A stretch of 64,000 nt of DNA from Chalciporus piperatus (taxonomy: Eukaryota > Basidiomycota > Agaricomycetes > Boletales > Boletaceae): positions 620,001-684,000 of the forward strand of contig JBBPTG010000001.1 in the NCBI GenBank assembly GCA_038093975.1. The letters run 5' to 3'. The notes beneath the pieces were generated by a model, which ran no database searches, was not told the origin of the DNA, and was given only the letters and a program-made list of their open reading frames with translations. Made by a program: the position numbers and the translations under genes. Shown here piece after piece: positions 56,203-64,000 of the stretch. Within the stretch, counting starts at the first letter, position 1; every line of letters starts with the position of its first letter.

Positions 56203-57048
56203 CTTTTATCTGCACGAGATGGAAGAGATCGTTAGCATTCCGATTCAAAGGAGGTGCTCTGGCCAGGACCACATCCAAGTACACCGCGTGAATCCACCCT
56301 GTACCGGAGTAGTTTCACCTTCGATGTTCTGCATATCGCATCCCAGTGATCCAAGGATGTGTCCTGCAACGAGCAACTGGGATATCGGACTGGCATACGT
56401 ACCTTGACGCGGGTTTTCTTGACGCTGTTGACGGCGAGGAGGTCTGTGCCTACCAGGAGATTTGGCACGCGGCAATTTCCGCAATTTCGTGCGGCGACTC
56501 AGAGGGAAAATAGGTCACGTGACTACAATTAGCCCCTATCTCGTCTCTATCGTGCGAGTCGCCTTGCAAGGTCTGCTATGATTCTGAGCCATCACTGACA
56601 CTGTCGCTAGCACCATTGTTACCATTGTGAATACACCGCCTTACGAAGTGCAATAGTATTCCTGTGCACAGGCTGTGGCCAATTTAACGTTACGTCCATT
56701 CCAACTCCACATTGAGTCGAGCGAAAGCGGTATTTCGGTTCGCGATAAAGATACCACTCAATAGTTCAACGATGATTGGGTTCAGTACTTGGAGGTTTCT
56801 CGTCGTGCGATGATGGTGTCTTGGTATGGTATGCCTGGCGCTGCCGTCTGAAACCTGCGAATAACTCCGTAGACACTGTGGGTTCGCTGTGGGTCCATCC
56901 CTGATGCAAGTTATGTAAGCCAGGAAGATTTCTGGGCACGACTCGTTTCCCTGTCACCGTAAAAATCCCCACCCCCGGACCACCGCTGTCGAGGGTTTCC
57001 TTGGCTGGAGGCTACTTCACTCTTCTTGTCGTCGTCCATCGTTTGACT
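56203..57048. other. intergenic, 846 bp: RPL13 5' region and upstream of the membrane protein
   Basis: The first 200-300 bp on the minus strand look like a 5' UTR intron and leader of RPL13 (GTACGTATG donor near 56403). I looked there for C/D box snoRNA motifs and found no convincing pair. The rest is ordinary non-coding sequence with no supported gene. Confidence 0.4.
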
Positions 57049-58703
57049 ATGCGTTATCCATTTTTTTTCCAGTTCTTGATATCCTTTGCTTCATATACCA
57101 TTCTGGTTCGCGCGTTCAGTACATCATTCTCTAGCTCCCCAACACAATGCGGCCCTCTTACCGTTCAATGGACAGGTGAGTGACTCAGCCCTCCCCTAGG
57201 ATTTATGCGAACAAATCCCCGATCGTAGGTGGCCAGCCTCCCTTCGAAATTCAGTTGGTACCTGTAAGTCCCTCCTCCTCCTGGTGGATCCGATCATCTC
57301 CTCACCAGTTCTTTCCCAAGGCATACAACGTCCCGAGGAATATATCCGTGCCGTCCTCAGCCTTTAGCAACAATCAGGGCTCGTATCAAATCCCGGCTAT
57401 CCCATTTGACCAAGGAAAGAGTTTCCTGGTCACCATGTCTGATGCAACTGGCTTTGGGACTGGGGGAACGTCTAGTCTACTCACTGTGGGAGCGCCCGTC
57501 GGTGGCGCATCTTGTAATACGACTCCTCCCGCGCTTCCCTTTTCTTTTAATCTACCATCCGCCCTCCAACAATGCAGGTATGCTTACGACTGGATGACCT
57601 CACAGAGAGAGATCTCACCTAGTTTTTAGTCCCTATCTCTTCCAATACAGTGGGGCCGTACTACCCATCACAATCACGGTTAGTAGCTTCAGCCAGATTA
57701 TCGTCACTCGTTTAATTTCGCTCGCGTTCAGGCACTGATCCCTGATGGAATACCACTTTTGTTGTATCCTCCCTCTGGAGCAACAAGCTATACATGGACT
57801 GCCAACGTTCTAGCCGGCACTACGATCATTTTTACGATGAACGACGCTCAAGGTCGCTCGGGCGGGGCCTCTGACACTCAGGTCGTCGCACTTTCCAGCA
57901 TCACCAGTTGTATCGACGCCACTTCTCCCTCGTCTACTGCAAGCGTCCTTCCTTCATCAACTTCATCAACTTCAGCACCTACTGTCATAACTACGACCAC
58001 GACTACCCCTACGACTACCCCTACCTCATCATCCATCTCCATCAGTACGATCGTGGGTGCTGTAGTAGGTGCAGTCATCGCTTTGGCAGCTATCGCTGCT
58101 CTAGCGTTATTCTTCATCAGACGTCGGCGTACCAACCGCCAACCATACGGGATCGCGCCTACAGGGGGTCGTCACTCAGTAGACCTCGACCCCGGCGCCG
58201 ATAACTTTGATCATCCGCCAATTTATCCCTTCCCGTACCAAGCGGATTCTGTTAGCCAACTTGCTCCTCCAATGGTATCTGACTCGGCTACTGTGTCATC
58301 ATTCCGTTATCAAACCGACTCCATTAGCCAGTTTGCTGGCTCAGCTACAGGGTCAGCAGCATTACAACAGCATTCTCGCTCCGGCTCAAACTCTGAGTTT
58401 GGAGGGTTGGGCGAAGCAACCACCTCGACGATGTCATCAAGTGGTCGCCGAAAGGCTGAAATGGCAGGGATGCGACCTTACCAGCCCGCCCCTCGTTTCA
58501 TTGTCCATACTGATGCTGAGGACCCCGTTCCCGTTGAAGAGGAAGAGGTCGTTGAGCTCCCTCCTCAATATTCGGTACGACGCGCACCTGCAGCAACGAG
58601 ACCGATGTCGTCCGCGACTTCAGCCAGTCTACCGATGTCGTCAGCGACTTCAACCAGTCTGCCTTACGCTTCTGACCATCCTCCGCAACCTCCTCTGGTG
58701 TAA
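57049..58703 (+). CDS. secreted/single-pass membrane protein of unknown function (Ser/Thr stalk, TM, cytosolic tail)
   Basis: Family not recognised by name, but the layout is common in mushrooms. The ATG at 57049 opens with a signal peptide (MRYPFFFQFLISFASYTILV, RAFS). An extracellular beta-rich domain follows with TQCGPLTVQWTGGQPPFEIQ, FLVTMSDATGFGTGGTSSLL, SYTWTANVLAGTTIIFTMND and GRSGGASDTQVVAL, plus several Cys. A Thr/Ser/Pro stalk precedes the TM helix STIVGAVVGAVIALAAIAAL and the stop-transfer RRRRTNR. The tail contains YPFPYQADSVSQL, FRYQTDSISQFAG, a repeated MSSATSxSLP unit and E-E-E-E near the end. Four introns, including an exon of about 50 nt. A surface sensor or wall-associated role is plausible but not shown. 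Confidence 0.82.
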
Positions 58704-59205
58704 TTGGCCTACGTTGTTCTGTATTGCTAACTGTACACCGGATAATGCTTGGTCCAGGACGTCTGGGTGATTTACTTTCTTTTCGAGTCGATAGCCCACA
58801 TTTTGTTTTCAGAAAGGTTTGTCCCACTGACTATTTAAAATATTTATGTCTTACATTCAGTCGGGCGTGCATTCGTTCGCTTTTATCTTGGGCTACATGG
58901 AACGAGTAACTCTTCTGGTTGGTACATACCATACAACAGTATCTACGTATCATGGAATCTCACTTTACGAAGGGAAATAACGGACATGGTTCTAGCTACA
59001 GCTCCGGGCGGAAGAGGAAACCGACATGACAGGAAGGTTGGGATGCAAGTGTGATAACAATGGACGATCGGTAAGTTATACAGTAAAGCAGGATACAACC
59101 CCATAAACAGGGGCCCAAGTGGAACATACAACAACGTTCTTGGGAGCATAGTTATAGTGCCACTGCCAGCATTGTTATCCAAATGTTCGTTTGCATCCGC
59201 TTGTG
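58704..59205. other. convergent 3' flanks, 502 bp
   Basis: Between the membrane-protein gene and the next minus-strand gene. No supported coding region on either strand and no clear repeat. Confidence 0.4.
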
Positions 59206-60076
59206 TCATGGATTGGATTCAGCGTCAGCTCCGTCTAGATTCTGCCTGGAGAATGCGTCAACCATGGCATCCTGTTCCCTGCGTCGTCTGTGTCTTCTCC
59301 GCTTGTCGTCTTTGACAACGCGCTCGATGCGCCTGCGGGCCTTGGCATGGGTTCGCGGATCTACGACTGCGAGCCTGCACTTGTAACAAGCAAGTTCGAT
59401 ACTCGCCAGCAGGCGAAGCGTGTCTGAACTGTTCAGTGCCTGACACACGGACGGACCTAGTCAAAAGGTGCCACGGAGGAGTCGATCATCGACGCTTACA
59501 TTCAATGACCACGACACAACACGAGGACCATCCACGCATCCGATGACCACGAAATTGCCGCGCTTCTCGGCTTGTAGGTGTGACAGCTGATCACAGCTCT
59601 CAGTTAAACCAGATGGAGGTGTGCCGTAGGGATGACTAACCTCGCAGAATGAGACCATCACCTTTCCAGATGTGAGAGAACGTACGACTAAGCATATGGA
59701 AGATGAGAAACGGAGTTCGGGTATGAGGGGGGGGAATCGGTACATACCGACACGTGATGACTGCCCAACGACTTCCTGAGAGACTAGAGCGCGTCCGAGG
59801 TACACCCACGAGTCCCTCTCTGGTCTGCGTATGTGTACCTTGACTTGGATGTCTCGAAATTCGCGAGTGCTCGTCGGCAGCGGTGCAGCTGCAGAAAACA
59901 CGTTTTCGAGGAACAAAGTCACGATAAGTTTAATGTTAGTGGGGGAATACGTAGGGGAACGGAGGTGGCATACCCTCCGAGGGAGGACCATAACTGGGCG
60001 TTCCTGGCACGTCCAGGACGTCTTGGGGGAAGGAGGCGGCGGACAGTATTACGGCATCTTCGTCCATAGCGTCCAT
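59206..60076 (-). CDS. uncharacterised protein, PH-like beta region plus basic coiled C-terminus
   Basis: Not recognised. The ATG at 60076 opens MDAMDEDAVILSAASFPQDV. Splicing after the S-E of PPSE (donor GTATGCCACC near 59975) into an acceptor near 59890 keeps frame and gives AAPLPTSTREFRDIQVKVHI. Then come RRPERDSWVYLGRALVSQEV, VRSLTSGKVMVSFCEVSH, GNFVVIGCVDGPRVVSWSLN and, after another intron, ALNSSDTLRLLASIELACYK. The final part is highly basic (THAKARRRIERVVKDDKRRR, HRRRREQDAMVDAFSRQNLD) and looks like a nuclear localisation or RNA-binding tail. Alternating strands in the middle suggest a PH or RanBD-type barrel, but this is a guess. About 230 aa. Confidence 0.7.
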
Positions 60077-60427
60077 CTTGATAACCGGGGAATGAGAGTG
60101 AGCGAGGAGAGGGTAGAATGAAACTTACGGCCGAGAAATATACAGGGCTCAGGTATCTCGTGGTGGACTTGAGTTCAATGAGCATGCATGTGTGAGCTGA
60201 CAGCTTAAACTCGATCACGTGACTTAATCGTACCCTCAATATCGGCCGGTCAGGGACATGTGGAGAAATCATCGACCATCGTTCTGTACCACAGTACTAT
60301 ACCTTGTGGTACACCGAGCGGTCCGTGAAAAGCGATGTTGCCTTTGTCACAACTTCCTTTGAGCCACTCCACATTGCCACCATATATAACCCCCTGATAG
60401 GCCAATTCATGAAACCAACAACCTACC
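60077..60427. promoter_or_regulatory. divergent intergenic region, 351 bp
   Basis: Separates two divergent uncharacterised genes. Contains AATCACGTGAC-like sequence (TCACGTGA core at about 60217) and CATATATAACC near 60382, which could act as a TATA-like element for the plus-strand gene 45 bp downstream. No coding signal. Confidence 0.4.
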
Positions 60428-61092
60428 ATGCCCCTTGCATCCAAAGTCGCGTCACTACGTGCCAAATACCCTCGACCTCTGACAGCTGATTCTTCGGGGG
60501 ATTTTTATCAGTTCTCTTCGTCCCAGTTAGCTCACGACGAAGAAAGAGACGCACAAAAGTGCGAGATGGCGAAAGACGATGGAGAAATCATGAAGAAGGA
60601 GCAAAGAGTAAGCCGTCTGATTCCAGGATAGACATGCATTGATGACGGTGTCTTCAGCGCGACCAAGATGACGAAGATTTTTCCTTGGGGTCGCAGGAGC
60701 TGCATAGCCAAAGCTCTTCCCAGAGTACCTACGCCACCCACATCGCAACACGTGGAACAACGAGGGACGACGACTCAGGGTCAGAGTGGGAGATGGACGC
60801 AGAAGATACTCCGGACTGCTCTCAGTCAAGTCAAGCAACTACTGTCTCCCGTGATACCCGCACCTTGGAAGAAATACTCCACGTCGACAAGGAGATTTCT
60901 TGCGAGAAGCTCAAGCTGATCTATAAAGCACTTTACGGTCACAATTTCGGAGTCATCAGTCCAGACAGGAGGATATTCGCAAAGAAGATCGTCGCTGTTC
61001 TCTATCGACTCCAACCCGATGAGGTGGATACGATTGACAGGTGGATTAGACGCAACAAAGGGCAACTGGAATCTTGGCCATTCGAGGAATAG
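60428..61092 (+). CDS. uncharacterised acidic protein with conserved-looking helical C-terminus
   Basis: Not recognised. The ATG at 60428 opens MPLASKVASLRAKYPRPLTA. One intron (donor GTAAGC after CAAAGA near 60609, acceptor near 60658) joins EIMKKEQR to RDQDDEDFSLGSQELHSQSS. The middle is Ser/Asp/Glu-rich (TRDDDSGSEWEMDAEDTPDC). The last 60 residues look folded: TRTLEEILHVDKEISCEKLK, LIYKALYGHNFGVISPDRRI, FAKKIVAVLYRLQPDEVDTI and DRWIRRNKG. Size is about 200 aa. No signal peptide or membrane segment. The stop at 61092 is 106 bp from the stop of TAF5, tail to tail. Confidence 0.7.
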
Positions 61093-61198
61093 TTGGGAAA
61101 GATGGAGCGTGGATGTCCGACAATATATTGACACCTGCTAGACTAAGGAATCAACCTGCGTGAAGTGATACAATCGATAAAGAATCCTTGAAATAGTC

Positions 61199-63901
61199 TT
61201 ATCTCGTCTCTGGAGCAAGGTAGTTTCCCGCCACCAGGCAGAGGTTACGTGGTGTGAAGTGTACTTGAGTGATGGGTGTTCGCTTCGTCGGGAACGTGGC
61301 AAGCAAGTCAGAACTGCACAGTGGAACGATCAAAATCCATGTCCGGTACGGGAGTTCGAGTGCTTACGTTTCATTATTTTCATCCTCGCCAGTGCGAAGC
61401 GTTGAATTTTCATCCACTCCAGCTTCTCGCGGTTTGGCTGGGCCGCCAGCACCTTTAACGTCCCAGCAGCGTACTGTCCAGTCCGCACCTCCACTGACAA
61501 GCATCGACGATTCGGCGCTGAACGCCAAAGAGTATATGGAGGCGCTATGACCCAACATTTTCTTGATTCGCTTGCCAGACCCCAGATCCCAGATGTTGAT
61601 AGCGAGATCTTCCCCTGCGCTAGCAAGAAGACGCCCATCAGGACTGATAGCCAGCCTCGACAGCGTTCCTTGGTGACCTATGAATACCCGCACACACGTG
61701 CCGCGCTGGACGTCCCATAGACGAGCTGTCCAATCACTAGAGCCTGTTGCTAGATATAATGAATTGGGGTGGAAGCGGACACACTGATGACGCAAGTCAG
61801 CGAAGCATTATGCACAATTACTATGTTACCCACGTCGACGTCACTCAAATGTCCTGCGTAGATCCTGAGACACGATGTCCTATCCGTGGACCAGAGTCTG
61901 GCAGTCCGATCTCGGCTCCCCGTCGCAAAGTAAATCCCCATGGGACTCCACTGCACATCCCAAACCGGATTTTGGTGGCCGCGGTATGCGACAACGTTTG
62001 TCATCGTGTCAAGAGACCAAAGCCTAGCTGTGGCATCTGCGGAGGAGGACAAGAGATATCGCGGGGGCACTGCGGAGCCTCCAAGCGGATCAAAAGAAAG
62101 GGAGTAAACTGCTCCACTGTGTCCTATCAATTTTCGGGTACTGGAGTCGTCTTTTTCTCGAAGTCGCGAGCCAGCTACAGACGCACGTTAGTAGATAGAA
62201 TCCCAATCAATTTAGTCACTCACTATCCCTTGACGAGTCAGACAACGTATCGTTCCGGAGCCCTTTGAGCTTTCCACCTTTCAGACTCCACAATCGAATA
62301 TAACTCTCCGAGAAACCAGCAGCCATCAGTGTAATATCTGGTGAAAATTCGCAACACGGGGCACTGTCATTAATTGTATTCAGCGAGCAGTAAAATCTGA
62401 AGCTCGGCTAGCTTACCCCTCTCCAACATCATGCAGAGTATATGCACAGATGCTCGGCAAGGCACGAGCTCTCGCAGCCGCACCTTGTGCAGAGTTCAGG
62501 TCCACAGAACTCAGGGCTGAAGGTTCAAACCGTATTCGCTTCCTCGCATCACGTACTTTTTCCACTTCTCTTTGTACATCAATCGTTTTGAACGACGGTG
62601 GATGGGGAAGCATCTCAGCTTCAGTGGGTGATACGACACCGGGAACAGCTGGAGGTCGGGAAAAATGTATGTCATATTGTGCGTTAGGATCTCGGTCTAA
62701 CATAGCTTGTTCCCGGAGAACACGTTCGGTCTCCGCACGAAGATCTTCTGCAGTTGGGGGGGGACCGAGTTTCAATTCCCCCTTTGAGGTATTGAAGGTG
62801 TTCGGGTTAGGTATAGTAGAGGTGCCCACAGCTTGAGTGGTCTTGGGAATAAGAGACGACAGAAGCCCAGTAGATTCCTCCCATGCATTTGGAGACACGA
62901 CCGTGGTGCTAGCGGAAGTCACTGTGAAGAAATGAGCTCGTAACAATGGGGGAAACGAGCTTGTTCACCATCAAATCGCAGATGATTATTCACCACACGC
63001 ATGACCGCCGCCCTCCCCCTCTTGCCCATTTCACCGGAAAAGCCATCGCCTGCCCCGAGCGCTTCACCACCAACACCATCTGTCAGCCACCCCACAAGTA
63101 GGTTAAAGCCCGAACGGCTCATCCTGATGATGTATTTTTCGTTGAGGAAGCGTTGGGCCAAAGCATCGTTCTGAACATGAGAGGGTAGGAGCAGCGTAGA
63201 GAGATGGTGAAGAGTTGAGTTATGGTTAGGGACAAGTGCAGGAGCGAACGTAGAGTAGAAGCGTATTGCTGATGAGGTGCCCCAAAACTTCTGAGAATCT
63301 GAGACGCGTAGCTCGCACGACTCACTTACCAGCTTCTTTGAAGCCTTTCTGGATGAGATCAAGGTAGAAGTGACAAAATATAGGGTACAGTATTGGACGA
63401 AACTCCGGCTGAATAAGGGTATTAGGGCGAGCACGATCGGAGAACGAGGAGACATGCCTTGTACATATCTAATGAACCTTCCACCCATGCCTCAAGCTCC
63501 CTGAAGCCCTCCTGTTTGTCAGTGGGATCGATGGAAAGTATATCTTCTGCACCGACACTACCCAGGCTTGCGATGAGGTTCTGGATGTTTGGGGGGTTTC
63601 CCATAGTCGTCAGCTCTTGAAGGACACTGACAGTGTCCTTCAAAACATTCTCCCCTGGACGTGAGGGCTTCTGCGCAAATACCGCCAGAGTCTTCACCAG
63701 TTCTTCTGAAGACACGGTCTTGTCAGCATCTTCTGTGGAGCCAGCCTCGATCGCCTCAAGGAGGACACCTTCTGCGTTCTTGTAGCCACGCGCGCGAAGG
63801 TATTCCAGGACCAGGCGATCCGTGGAGTTCGTGTCTTGAGTACTGGCTTGCGCAGGCGAGACACCGCCAGACGATGATGCGCCTGGTGTACCAGCCGACA
63901 T
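61199..63901 (-). CDS. TAF5: transcription initiation factor TFIID/SAGA subunit TAF5
   Basis: WD40 scaffold of TFIID and SAGA. The ATG at 63901 opens MSAGTPGASSSGGVSP. The LisH motif TDRLVLEYLRARGYKNAEGV is followed by the TAF5 N-terminal domain (FRELEAWVEGSLDMYK, PILYPIFCHFYLDLIQKGF). The linker has ALAQRFLNEKYIIRMSRSG. The propeller has SPDITLMAAGFSESYIRLWS, GHSGAVYSLSFDP, YLLSSSADATARLWSLDT, PMGIYFATGSRDRTARLWST, NSLYLATGSSDWTARLWDVQ and PDGRLLASAGEDLAINIWDL. SSMLVSGGADWTVRCWDVKG and, after an intron, DLLATFPTKRTPITQVHFTP complete it. The last exon ends GNYLAPETR at 61199. About ten introns. Complete LisH-NTD2-WD40 order supports TAF5 rather than a generic WD protein. Confidence 0.94.
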
Positions 63902-64000
63902 TATCTCAACGAGTGCACAGATGAGATCCACACAATGAGCTGTCTGCGTGAGCAGTTGAAGTTGTGGCTCGCCGAATTTGGAAGGACCCCTAAGTTCTTT
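63902..64000. other. TAF5 upstream sequence at window edge
   Basis: 99 bp 5' of the TAF5 start. The TAF5 frame stays open to a GTG at 63931 but no ATG precedes 63901. Too short to assign further. Confidence 0.3.

Noticed and set aside
56203..56500. snoRNA in the RPL13 leader intron
   Set aside because: No convincing C/D or H/ACA motif pair was found by eye.
1..64000. CRISPR array, bacterial operon or prophage
   Set aside because: No regularly spaced repeats; all genes are intron-containing eukaryotic genes.

Overview
The window is nuclear DNA from a filamentous basidiomycete, most likely an Agaricomycete. Genes are packed a few hundred bases apart on both strands and are split by many 50-65 nt introns with fungal GTNNGT donors. 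The protein families are eukaryotic and fungal (chitin-precursor synthesis, Pal1, Ice2, a HisH-HisF fusion, sphingolipid desaturase, SR-type splicing factor). No operons, prophage, insertion sequence with a transposase, CRISPR array or rRNA was seen. Spliced coordinates below are the outer limits of each CDS; exon joints were worked out by eye from reading frame and GT/GC-AG sites.

Layout. 0-12 kb, mostly metabolism: the start of a D-serine dehydratase-like gene, an HSL-type hydrolase, a RidA deaminase, the splicing co-activator RBM39/Rsd1, a divergent ketol-acid reductoisomerase-like protein, an L-rhamnose-dehydrogenase-like SDR, a cupin protein and PEX16. 12-30 kb: a repeat-rich gap with a Pol III-like A/B box unit, a coiled-coil orphan, a DUF2235 hydrolase, NUS1, SEC17, phosphoacetylglucosamine mutase, DUG3, ICE2, MoaE and a pseudouridine glycosidase-kinase fusion. 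30-44 kb: mitochondrial helicase IRC3, ADP/ATP carrier, SIZ/PIAS SUMO ligase, NudC, an EED-like Polycomb WD40 protein, complex I subunit B14.7 and a RAP1-like protein with two BRCT domains. 44-64 kb: RPS16, mitochondrial uL4, RAD51, phosphoglycerate dehydrogenase, HIS7, Pal1, delta-8 sphingolipid desaturase, RPL13, a membrane-anchored orphan, two more orphans and TAF5.

How the genes fit together. Nearly all are single-copy housekeeping genes, and I see no biosynthetic cluster. Loose themes are mitochondria (IRC3, AAC, B14.7, uL4m), ER and lipids (NUS1, ICE2, SEC17, desaturase), chromatin and telomeres (EED-like, RAP1-like, SIZ, RAD51, TAF5) and amino-acid synthesis (SER3/33, HIS7). Many neighbours are divergent pairs with 100-400 bp between start codons; the EED-like and B14.7 genes are the extreme, with candidate start codons that overlap. 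The genes in the first 10 kb are less tidy than the rest: two show apparent one-base frame slips near the C-terminus and a third has an unresolved 5' end. That means either local assembly errors or real gene decay. I found no clear new multi-gene system. The most rewarding items are the EED-like and RAP1-like proteins, the Pol III-like repeat, a hairpin cluster at 17.2 kb, and the non-canonical splicing features.
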